Below are positions 54,834 to 64,000 of a DNA stretch of 64,000 nucleotides, piece by piece. The stretch is from Pseudogymnoascus destructans (taxonomy: Eukaryota; Ascomycota; Leotiomycetes; Thelebolales; Thelebolaceae), in the NCBI RefSeq assembly GCF_001641265.1, contig NW_020167524.1, forward strand, positions 124,001 through 188,000, given 5' to 3'. Numbering within the stretch: position 1 is the stretch's first letter; every line of letters begins with the position of its first letter. The notes under the pieces are model-generated. The model was not told the DNA's origin. It was given only the letters and a program-made list of their open reading frames with translations, and did no database searches. Position numbers and translations under genes: made by a program.

Positions 54834-57262
54834 ATGGCAAGATACTTGACTCCTGCCAGTATCGGGCTTTTATGCCTGATCGAATTGTATACGGATTCGG
54901 CGGTTCCGATACCATCCACAGTTCCCATACTGTCGTTTATTGTCTCTAATTTACTGTCTCCAAGTCTTCCAAAGCCTCGTGATCATTTCTCAAACAACGA
55001 GACACGGGAGGATCGTGCCAATTTTATCATTTCAATCGAGGACTTTGAGAGACTTCTCAGCGCCTATCCGTCCGCGTCTGGCCTTCCAGGCCGAACATTA
55101 TGGGATATATTCTTGATGAAGTTGTGGGATATCAACTCGCTCCATGCGCTGCATGTTTTTTTTGAGCGGAGGTCACACCTGCTCATCAAAACCCGCGAGG
55201 ATACCCAAATGGACACGGATATTGGAATCCCTCCCCCTAGTCAAGCCATGATCTTACTGTCGAGGGCGAGTCCGTTTGGGGCTTTTGTGCGAAGGGCGCA
55301 ATTAGAATTCACCAGGCTGAAGTTTCAAGATACGTTGAACCTGTGGACAAGCTTCATTGTATATCGTCAGGTTACCTTAAGTACTTGGAGCAGGAGGAAC
55401 CCAAACGCGGGAATCTGGAGCTTCGATGCAATGTTGGAAGAGGCGGACAAAGAGTGGGACCAGGATACGTTGCAAACATTAGTCAATGTGGCCTATCCCA
55501 ACGTCTTTATGCATCATGGCCGATCGCCGGACGGGTTAGTTAGCACGAATGACGTTGAGAAACTGCTTGAGTTTCAGATCGAGCAGATGCAGAGTAAGTG
55601 TCACTTCTACGGCCACATATGCACAGCTAATGGTAGAAGAATTTGGCAACCGAGTCCCAGAGACTCTACAACAACAATTTGAGGAGATCCTTGGCGGCGA
55701 TGTCATGATACCAAGCTTATCACATTATGTCAAGTATGGTTATATCTATGATGTTGACTAGAACTGCAAGATCTCTTCTAACGTGCATTAGGTTTCTTGA
55801 TTCCTGGCGAGCGGGGGATTATCCCACGTCTTTTGACAACCTGCATAGATTCTTCGACTATACTATGCAGAACAGAGATAGGCTGTTCTATCAGTATGCA
55901 TTGCTAAATCTTGCTGTGCTTCAAGCTGATTTTGGATGCTATCAAGAAGCAGCGGCCGCAATGCAAGAGACAGTGTCCACAGCAAGAGAGAATAAAGATA
56001 TGGGCTGTTTAAACTTTAGCTTGAGCTGGTTGTATCACTTCGGCAAAGCACATCCAACGGTTATAAACTCCGCGGACAAGACCAATATGTTGGGGATAGA
56101 AAGAGAGGGCCTTACATTTCTTCGTGTTAAGGCCAAAGAGTCGGGTATGTGGAGCTTGTGGGGCTCATCTCTCCTCAGTGAAGCCAAGATGGGGCTTTCT
56201 GCCGGAGAAAGCGTCTCAGGCGCATTTGAAAATATACTGAGGAGTTCACAGCTCACTATAAATAAGAACATGATGAGCAACGTGGGGGTGCAGATGTTGT
56301 TACAGTCATCTCTGTGGAGCCGCCTCGGCAACACATACCTTGCGTGGTCATATTGCGAATGCTTCCTGCATAGTTACTCCCGCCTCGCCCCATTCGATGA
56401 TATTCTCAAAATTTCTTGTCGTTCTGCCTACCTTCTTGGTCAGAATGGCCAATATGCCGAAGCCCATGCAAAACTAGAGCAGCTAGATCCAAACCCTCTA
56501 CGATCACTGAAAGCAAGCCAATACTGGCTCATATTTCGTGGAATTCTGCAAGTACAGCAAGATTTGCACGGTGGAAACCTCGATAGTGCAGACCAACTCT
56601 TATCGCAGCTCCTCCAATGCCGAGGTGGCGACGCGGACATTTCATTTGAGCTTAATATTCTTCATATTGAGTTAATGATTCAGCGCGGCGATTACGGCAA
56701 TGCCCTTTGTCGTGTCGAAGAGATAGCATCGAGTTTCAAACGCGAGGGTGAAGATATACTATTCCGCCTCAAGCTTCTCAACATGAAGGCTTTCCTATTC
56801 AACAAATGTGGCCGTCCACAGAAAGGCTTCTCAGTTGCGGTTCGTGCAGCAAGCGTGGCTTGGCGAGCTCACCTACTTCCACCTTTATGGGAGGCCATAG
56901 GAATCATTGCTTCTGTTCTCACCTCGTTGTATGAGTTCTCTGCCGCATCTGGGATTCTCGCCACCGTTATTCCACGTGCACTAGAGTGTGAGAATGCCGC
57001 ATTATCTGCAGAGCTGTGGGGTTTCCAAGTGGACGCCTACATGGGGCAAGCCGGACAGGCCACTTCCCAGAGCTTGCAACGAAAGGATATGTTAACATTG
57101 GCCCTGGAGGGCATCGAACGCTGTTTTGGGGAATGGTATAAGCTAGGAGATAAGAGAAGGATGAGCGTGTGTATTGCGAAGAAAGCGTTGATTCTGAGCG
57201 CTCTCGGAGAAGTTGAGGCTGTGGTGAATGTGAGGGGGCTGTATACTGACTTGGTGGCATAA
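54834..57262 (+). CDS. APC5: Anaphase-promoting complex subunit 5
   Basis: Three exons: 54834-55593, 55637-55733, 55792-57262 (775 aa). Protein begins MARYLTPASIGLLCLIELYT DSAVP; 'VFFERRSHLL' and 'SPFGAFVRRAQLEFTRLKFQ' follow. After the introns come the TPR-type helices 'FLDSWRAGDYPTSFDNLHRF FDY' and 'YQYALLNLAVLQADFGCYQE AAAAMQETVSTARENKDMGC LNFSL'. The last block is the diagnostic Apc5 segment. Apc5 is a scaffold TPR subunit of the APC/C ubiquitin ligase, which drives exit from mitosis. Intron 1 is only 43 nt. APC5 next to COX13 and APN2 is the usual flank of the mating-type locus in many filamentous ascomycetes, and here it has that place. Confidence 0.95.
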
Positions 57263-57558
57263 ATTACAAGTTAGAGATAAAAGAAAGAGTTGGTCATGAC
57301 AGCTCTGGGACCAGATCAAAGGCCGAAAGATAATTAAAACAGCAATTACTACAAATATGCGCTTTCCCTCATAATATCACGTACAGTATAACGGTTCAAG
57401 TTGATAGAATATAAGACGCTGTTCTCGGCTCATTTGTTTATGTAGACTGCAAGATAATGAACAGGTTCTCTGTCCGCAATTATTTCCAGAGCCATCGCCA
57501 CATGATATGGTCACTTTTCCATTTCAGCTCTTTCAAAAAAACAAAAAAAGAGTCGAGC

Positions 57559-58253
57559 TTATTCCGCGGGCTTATGGTAGTTAACCGCGTCATTCCAGCT
57601 ATAAAACCGGTTAGTAACTGTTCTTCCCAAAAAGGATTATGTGGCGGTCCAGCTTGGAAGTCGGATATTGCAGTGGCTTCTTACAAAAGAGTCTTGTCTC
57701 CATTTCCCCAGAAGTAGTTCTTGGAGCGGACGTTCTGGTATGGGTACTCAGGGCGTTCCTCTAGTGGCTCTCTGTGTGCCCAGTGCTCCCAATGCTCGTT
57801 CCAGAGGTTGTAAGCGTTGACACCGGAAATGATCAGGCAAGGGATCACAGCACTGTGCATGGTCAGCTCTCCATTATTTTATACGTCCCCCTCTCGACCA
57901 TCTTCCGCCTATCCTGTTCTCTCATGGATATCCATGATCTGTGGTCACTCTGGATTCCGATCCTCAGCGAGTGGATTTAGGCCGACCTACTAGATAGAAA
58001 GTTTACGCCACAAATCTGCATTACAACAAGATCAGTACAAGTTCACATTCTTTTCCGGCATCACTTTTCAGAACTTACCAGAGGTAGCGGCCGCGTGGTC
58101 CTTGACGGCCTGACGTTCGCGGTTGAAAGCGTTATCTTGAACGCCAGCTGGGAGCTTGGCCTCGGCGTGTGCAAGGCGCTTCTGGATAGCTTGTCGCACT
58201 GTTTGGGAGCGAAGAGGTGCCGCAGCACGGACAATGGAGCGTGAAGAGAACAT
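57559..58253 (-). CDS. COX13: Cytochrome c oxidase subunit VIa
   Basis: Four exons on the minus strand: 58253-58079, 58015-57991, 57852-57685, 57598-57559 (135 aa). The presequence is MFSSRSIVRAAAPLRSQTVR. After it come 'AVKDHAAATSDLWRKLSIYA' and a membrane helix 'AVIPCLIISGVNAYNLWNEH' with the subunit VIa signature 'WEHWAHREPLEERPEYPYQN VRSKNYFWGNGDKTLFWN'. The end is DAVNYHKPAE. It is a supernumerary subunit of complex IV in the inner membrane. The 25 nt exon 2 and 40 nt exon 4 are easily missed. It is head-to-head with APN2 (298 bp between starts) and convergent with APC5. Confidence 0.96.
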
Positions 58254-58551
58254 GGTGCTTTAATGACATGCAATTGGAAGTCAATGAACAATGTCTCGGA
58301 GAACGACGAGGTGGACCGACTTTCACGCTAGTCATAACCGATTAGTCATCAGACAATTGAGCCGCATCCGACGTATGTTCAGTCATGTGCTTTATGATGC
58401 TCTTTAGTGAGTCCTGAGCCAAGTTGAGAGATCTAAATATATCGATAACCTGCATCAAAGTTTTCGGAGACTTCACTTCTGGATTCCTATAAGTCTAAGG
58501 AAACGATGCAGTGAACTCACTGGTGCGCCTGACATATGGTGATAATTCACC

Positions 58552-60789
58552 ATGGGGTTACGTATAACGACTTGGAACGGTAAGTTTACTCTCAAAACAA
58601 ACACTTGCAGTAACTTATTCCGTCACAGTGAATGGAATAAGGTCAGTATCCTCATGCTTGATGCCATGCATTGAAGGAATTTGGATTTACACCATTTACA
58701 TCTGCGATTAAGCTGGGGGTCACTCACACTCACCAGGAACCCCTTCGGATATCAGCCATGGCGAGAAAAGAAAACCTTCCAGGTTAGCTCAACTGTATCG
58801 ATGCTCGAACAGAGTAGAAATTAAACCGTAGTGACTATTAACTAGGCAATGTTTGACATCCTCGAGGCAGATATAGTTATTATGCAGGAGACAAAAATCC
58901 AGAGAAAGGACCTTCAAGATGACATGGTTCTTGTGCCTGGTTGGGATGCATATTTCAGTCTCCCCAAACATAAAAAAGGTGACCGCGCGATTTTCAGAAG
59001 TTTACATAGTTATTTATGCTTATGCACCACCACAGGGTATTCTGGGGTCGCCATCTATACTCGCTCAAGCGTCTGTTCCCCAATCCGAGCCGAAGAAGGA
59101 ATTACTGGCATCCTTTGCCCCCCTGGCAGCTCGCAAAGCTTTTTTGATCTCCCTGACGATGAGAGAATTGGCGGATATCCAACGATATCACAGTATGGGG
59201 ATTGTACGTTAGATGCAGCCACACTCGACTCAGAGGGCCGTTGCTTGATACTCGAATTCCCTGCATTTGTTTTGATCGGAACCTATTGCCCAGCCAACCG
59301 TGATGAAACCAGAGATCATTTTCGCCTGGGCTTTTTGAATGTCCTCGATGCGAGAATACGCAATTTAGTGAATGCCGGAAAGAGAGTGATACTGGCTGGG
59401 GATTTGAATGTTATCCGGGAGGAGATTGATACGGCGAATGCCCAGGAGCGAATGCGAAAGGAAGGAGTTACTGCTGAAGAATTCTTCTCTGCACCAGCTC
59501 GAAGGCTCATTAATCATTTGGTTGAGCATGGCAACGTCTATGGCGAAAGAGATGAATGCCGAGCTCGGCCTGTTCTAACAGATATATGCCGTAAATTCCA
59601 CAATCGGCGGAGAGGCATGTTCACGTGTTGGGATCAGAAAAAGAATGCACGGCCAGGCAACTTTGGATCTCGCATCGACTATATATGCGCGAGTCTGGAC
59701 TGTAAAGATTGGTTCGCCGAGTCAAATATTCAAGAAGGGCTTATGGGATCGGATCACTGTCCAGTCTATGCTGTCATCAGCGATAAGGTACAGCTTGATG
59801 GGAGAGAAACTGATATTAAGGACGTTATGAATGCGGTGGGAATGTTTCAAGATGGCTTTCGCCAGCGTGACTGGACTATCAAAGATCTACTTCCCACATC
59901 CGCAAAACTCCTACCGGAATTTGATAGAAGGCGTAATATTCGAGACATGTTTATCAAGATGCCGCCTGCTACCCCTCTTACCCAAGGAGAAAGCCTCACA
60001 AGTTTGGCTAAAGTTGGTAGCGAACCCAGGCCTGAAAGCCCAACAACAGGTGATGGCTGTGGAGTGGCAGAAAGGGGTTTAAGAGACTCATTTAGTACGT
60101 CTCCCCAACCTGGAGTTGTAAAAGAGAAAGAAGGAGATACATCGAGTTGCGGTACTGGCAAAGTAGTCAACTCTACAAGTTCTAAGGGCAAGCGCTCCGC
60201 AGAATCTTTGCACTTGCAACGAGATCAGAAACGCACGAAACCTGCCAATGCAAAGGCTTTAACAAGTAAGAATCGGCAGGGAATGGCCCAAAGCACGCTG
60301 CAAGGCTTCTTCACACCGAAAACACAAATTCCACGTGGACAGCCCAATGTCAACGCCAATACCCCACCTTCCAGCTCTACTGGTAGTAACCATTCTCCCA
60401 GTCCATATCCCAGAAAAGAGTTGGCTTTGGGACCGGATCAGGACACCCAAGAGGATCTTTCTTCACATAACGCCAGTGAAGGCTACAATGCCCCTAAGGA
60501 AGCTAAATATTTGTCAACTCCCGTCGATATTGACAACGAGGAGGATATTATCGACCCAATTATAACCAAAGAGTCGTGGTCCAGGATCCTTGGAACGCGT
60601 ATAGCACCTCGCTGCGAACATAACCAGCCATGCAGAATGCTGTCGACAAAGAAACCTGGCATGAATTGCGGACGGTCGTTCTACATATGTGCCAGACCAC
60701 TCGGTCCTTCGGGTGAAAAGGAGAGGGGCACACAGTGGCGTTGTGGAACGTTTATATGGAGCAGCGAACACACAGCTTCCGGGAAGTGA
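58552..60789 (+). CDS. APN2: AP endonuclease 2 (DNA lyase) at the MAT flank
   Basis: Five exons: 58552-58579, 58629-58641, 58737-58782, 58846-58978, 59036-60789 (657 aa). The nuclease motifs of the exonuclease III fold are complete: WNVNGIRNPF, 'IVIMQETKI', 'ILAGDLNVIREEIDTAN', 'SRIDYICAS', 'GSDHCPVYA'. A disordered region holds a PCNA-binding box QSTLQGFF near residue 490. The C-terminus carries a GRF zinc finger (residues about 600-657; C..H..C..C pattern in APRCEHNQPCRMLSTK and the later NCGRSFYICARP). Apn2 cleaves abasic sites and trims 3' blocked ends in the nucleus. Exon 2 is 13 nt. Intron 4 (57 nt) is in frame without a stop; removal restores HKKGYSGVAIYTR. Confidence 0.95.
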
Positions 60790-62264
60790 AAGGAGATGTA
60801 TGCATCCTGGTGTTTTCCTGTGCACCGTGGCCGCTCGTCAATCTGCGAAGATATGGGAACATATTAGAACTTGCGAACCTATAGGCTCAACCTTGGGCCT
60901 TCCAGTCTAGAAATCGTACACGGTCCACATGTTTTAAAGAAGTGGTCAGGAACAATATGAAGACGCGGGCAATTCCACGGCGCAATGAGAGACTTTGGAC
61001 CTCAAGTGGTTGGAGATCATCTGGCACAACAAGGAATGCTGTCGCGAATCTGAATATATGGACCCCAAGCTGGAAGGCTTCAGGTTTCCATTTCGGGATG
61101 ACGCACGGGCCCCAAGCTGAAAGTTTTGAGATTTCCTTTTTGGGATGACGCACAGGCCCCAAGCTTGAAGTTTGGGGTTTCCTTTTCGGTATGACGCACG
61201 GGCCCCAAGCTGGAAAGTTTGGAATTTCCTTTTCGGGATAGCTCACTGAGGCCAAAGTTGCAACGCGTCAGAAATGAGAAAATCAAGTTCACAACAGCTA
61301 TGCCAGTTTCTCCAAAATTGATGTCAAAGAAAGGATTTGTCAATTACTCAAGTACTTAGACCCTACCAAAAGATCCCGGTTATCAATGTTACGAAGCAAC
61401 ACGCTAACACTGTGCTGTGATAGAATATTACAATGATGGAACCATAGCTGGATTTTCAGCTGGTGACTACAATAAATAGATCGTCCCTTATTATGCCATA
61501 TATTTGTTTAAAAACGAGCAATAGCTTATCCTGGACATATTGGGATCCCTGATAACTTGGGGGTGAGACGGCTCTTCTGGGATCGAAAGTATTCCAAGGA
61601 TTGGCATTGGGGACATTTTATGCTTTGGCACGTTTCGGCAACAATCATTATTAACGAGCACAACAAATACTGGATTGCTTTCTCTGCTTCAAATAGAACA
61701 TTCGTGGTTCAGTTATTTTGTCCCATGCAATACTGGAGATCCCAGGGCTACACAAACCCGATGCAAATCCCCTCCCGGATGAAACCCGTCGTGATCTGTA
61801 TTCGACATGTAACCATTTCCTTCCACCTCCCTGTTGCAAACTGGCAATTCATCGTAATAGAATGCGGTGCTCTAACTTCCTCGGGTTAGCTTATAGTTCA
61901 CATAGTTTGTTGATGCCATACGAGTGCTTGGACAACGTACTTATCGAGATGGCCACTGGAAGTGTGGACCCATTCGGTGAACACCGGCCTTCGGAATCGA
62001 CGACGTAAAAACACAAGTGTAGTTCTGATTCTGTAAGGGTGGCATTTTGCGTGTGCGATGTCGTGTGCAAACCTATACCCGCAGAACAAAAGAAGGCAAG
62101 CTTGCCTATAACGTCCACAATACATCGTATCAGGATTTGGTTGTTATTGTTCCAACAAGAAACAAATTTGCGCAATCAGTTTGAGGATAGCACTGGAGCA
62201 AAACCTGTCTTGAAATTAGTTCGGGATGTTCGAATATCCAGGGTTTCAAGTATATATCCGTGTC
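60790..62264. other. Spacer between APN2 and MAT1-2-1 with tandem repeat
   Basis: 1.48 kb. It has the APN2 3' UTR, a repeat at 61061-61254 and about 1 kb of unique sequence toward MAT1-2-1. Open frames of 60-110 codons on both strands show no alpha-box, HMG box or other MAT motif. The idiomorph edge may lie here. Confidence 0.45.
61061..61254. repeat. 46-47 bp tandem repeat at the MAT flank
   Basis: Three nearly complete copies and two partial ones of a unit that reads GGGATGACGCACGGGCCCCA, AGCTGGAAGTTTGGATTTCC, TTTTC. Full copies start near 61095, 61142 and 61188; the partials are at 61061 and 61236. Copies differ by a few substitutions. Read on the minus strand it gives a periodic peptide, which is not called as a gene. 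Confidence 0.85.
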
Positions 62265-63154
62265 CTACTCGGAGGAGATAGGCGCTGAGTTGGCCATTGA
62301 GACCAAGATAGGAGAGCTTGCAGGAGTGCGTTTTTTAACTGCACGCCTCTTGATGTCGCTTGATTTGCGTGGCTGGCATCTCCAATTGGGATGGTCGTTG
62401 TCGTGCTGGCGCTTGAGCTTCATGGCCTCCAATTGATACTGCATCTTCACTTTCTTTTCAGCAGCAGCCCACATTTGAGCTATAATGGACGCTAGCATAT
62501 ATTAGTCCGTGATTGGTTTCTAAAAGTCGTCGGCTACCAATAAGCCGGGTTTTGAGATGAATTGCACTTACAGATTTGGCCAAGACTGGCATCCGGATAT
62601 CTCTCCTTGACAAGGTGGCGTTTGTCACGGCGGAAGAGGATGAAACAGTTCGGTGGCTTCGTGATTTTTCTATTTCCCGGGCCGGCTTCAACAAGAGCTC
62701 TCTTTCCGAAGTTTGATGCCCGATCCGAAAAGTTTGGAATCATCAGCTCCCATTTCCGAAGTGGGATTATTGTGCCATGTTGGTAAACGACGGTGTCAAT
62801 GTATATCAATGTCTCGTTAGATGCCATATACTCCGGGGGGGCAATCTTGTACAGGCAGAAGGCTGGATCGTAGACAATGGAAACATCGGTCCGAATCTCA
62901 TTCCTGCAAAATGTTAGGACAAAATAGTGAGGTTGAGTCTTAACTTACGCGTAGTTGTGCGCAACTCTTGCAAGTCTTCCTGGTCCCATAGAGTCCACGA
63001 TTTCCTTCGGGAGAAAGAATGCGGGCATGTTCTCGTGTATGGATTTGAAATAAAACTCCACGGAAGATCGAATCTGAAACATGGCTGTATCATTGAGGTT
63101 GTCAAAATCACCTGGTACTGAAGGTGTTGGAGGTGTTGAAGGTGTTGAAGCCAT
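62265..63154 (-). CDS. MAT1-2-1: Mating-type HMG-box transcription factor MAT1-2-1
   Basis: Three exons on the minus strand: 63154-62949, 62903-62572, 62479-62265 (250 aa). The N-terminus is MASTPSTPPTPSVPGDF. The MATA HMG box lies at about residues 145-220: 'KITKPPNCFILFRRDKRHLV KERYPDASLGQI', then after the intron 'SQMWAAAEKKVKMQYQLEAM KLKRQHDNDHPNW'. A basic tail (KRRAVKKR) follows. Intron 2 splits the Ser codon of QI-S at phase 1, the position conserved in ascomycete MAT1-2-1 genes. The protein is a DNA-binding regulator that sets mating identity and pheromone/receptor expression in the nucleus. Position beside APN2-COX13-APC5 supports the call. The box has Cys where most have Ala (PPNCFILF). 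Confidence 0.95.
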
Positions 63155-63545
63155 ATTGTTGAGTTTGTGACTGGTGATAGTAGTTTTTTGGGTTTGACAA
63201 ATGGCTTCGCAAAATCGAAACGATGATGGTGTACGATGATGGTGTACGTTATCGCAAATTGAAGTGCAAAGTAAAGCTGGAATTTGTTGGTTCTTGATCA
63301 GAATGAAATGTTGGTGGAAGGGTAGAAGTGAAAAGGTTTCCGAGACAACAAATATTATTGTGTGTGAGGAGTAGCTTGTTTAAGACCACAAAATTATAGC
63401 AGCCAGCCGAAACAAAAAGACCCCCAAGGTAACGTTTTCAGATAACCTCAACTTCACCGACACTTCTTCATCCTCTGAACGCGGAAATATTTTTGAGGCA
63501 ACAGAAGCTCTACACAGCATCTCTTTAAATTCTGAATACATCACC
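63155..63545. promoter_or_regulatory. Divergent spacer within the MAT region
   Basis: 391 bp between the MAT1-2-1 start and the next ATG on the other strand. A direct repeat gatggtgtacg occurs twice near 63223-63248. It probably serves as a two-way promoter if the neighbour is a gene. Confidence 0.45.
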
Positions 63546-64000
63546 ATGGAATCATCCAACCCCATGAGAAAGGGAAAGACTGGGAAAAGCAAAGATGCTT
63601 TGTTTCCAGGAGAGGCAAGCACTTCGTTCAGGAGATGGGACAAAGGAATATCCGCAAGTAAAAGTGCCCAATCTGATTATTAAACACAAACTAAAAAAAA
63701 AAAGCGAATGCTTCAAGCCTAAGAAAATGCTCCGGGTCGTTTCTTGGTGCCATCATGCGCAGGATGGAAATGAATTTGGTTCACCTACTGAGCACCATAC
63801 ATGTTGACAACATTATGAGTGGGAAGATGAACATAGATCGAAGATTGTACACTTCCTTTGAGAATATTTGGAAAGAAACAGAACGACTAAAAGTCGACCC
63901 TGAGTTGTTCCCATCTATAAGACACAAGAAGTACTTCTGGTATGTTATGGCGGGCCTTGCAGAAAAGCTGGAAGGAGTCCGCAATATGCATGAAGCTTGG
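63546..64000 (+). CDS. Unidentified MAT-adjacent reading frame, 3' partial
   Basis: Two coding-like stretches. The first begins at the ATG at 63546 and gives MESSNPMRKGKTGKSKDALF and onward for about 36 codons, up to a GTAAAA donor at 63654. The second is open from about 63683 to the window end (63738 for the first ATG). It reads 'MNLVHLLSTIHVDNIMSGKM', 'NIDRRLYTSFENIWKETERL', 'KVDPELFPSIRHKKYFWYVM AGLAEKLEGV'. The second looks like a helical, charged protein. Joining the first donor (phase 1) directly to the second frame does not keep phase, so there may be another small exon, or the second may have its own start. I recognise no family. Its place beside MAT1-2-1 suggests an idiomorph-specific secondary MAT gene, as seen in Botrytis or Phialocephala, but this is inference. 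Confidence 0.45.

Noticed and set aside
60887..61343. Minus-strand frames with repeated GPCVIPK and GPVRHP phrases
   Set aside because: The periodicity follows the 46-47 bp DNA repeat and frames shift between copies; no family resemblance.
61557..61889. 110-codon frame near MAT1-2-1 as a MAT1-1-1 remnant
   Set aside because: No alpha-box pattern could be aligned by eye, and the frame is not supported by splice sites or composition.

Overview
The window is nuclear DNA of a filamentous ascomycete (Pezizomycotina). Genes are dense and carry short GT-AG introns, mostly 45-120 bp. Several proteins have fungal-specific family members: Sss1, Shy1, Eos1, Mba1, Cms1 and Nop6. The right end has the conserved mating-type neighbourhood APC5 - COX13 - APN2 - MAT. 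A MAT1-2-1 HMG-box gene and this flank order suit Leotiomycetes (Helotiales) or a close relative. The class is an inference; no ribosomal marker is present.

Layout. 1-7 kb: a 3'-truncated gene for a double telobox-Myb telomere-type DNA-binding protein, a WDR23/DCAF11-like WD40 protein, Sec61-gamma and a CPSF6-like RRM protein. 7-24 kb: a CNNM/DUF21-CBS protein, a SET-domain methyltransferase, COQ4, PDCD5, a ketopantoate-reductase-like enzyme, LRP1, the twin-CX9C protein MIX17, a UBX protein, SHY1/SURF1, CENP-T and CMS1. 25-45 kb: NOP6, a RAC GTPase divergent from an F-BAR RhoGAP across a minisatellite, MED12, an Asterix-type ER protein, eIF1 (SUI1), EOS1 with an apparent frameshift, and MBA1/mL45. 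Long spacers here hold several unrelated tandem repeats. 45-57 kb: a DUR3-type sodium:solute symporter, a multi-RRM protein, a CIA30 complex I assembly factor and APC5. 57-64 kb: COX13, APN2, a spacer with a 46-47 bp tandem repeat, MAT1-2-1, and a divergently oriented unidentified reading frame that runs off the window.

Most genes are unlinked housekeeping functions. Respiratory and mitochondrial genes recur (COQ4, MIX17, SHY1, MBA1, CIA30, COX13), as do ribosome and RNA biogenesis genes (LRP1, CMS1, NOP6). RAC and the RhoGAP could be a functional pair. The part that behaves as a locus is APC5-COX13-APN2-MAT1-2-1 plus the unknown neighbour. Exon models were built by hand from splice consensus and frame. 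All complete models give whole-codon lengths except EOS1, which is out by one base at a 15-G run.
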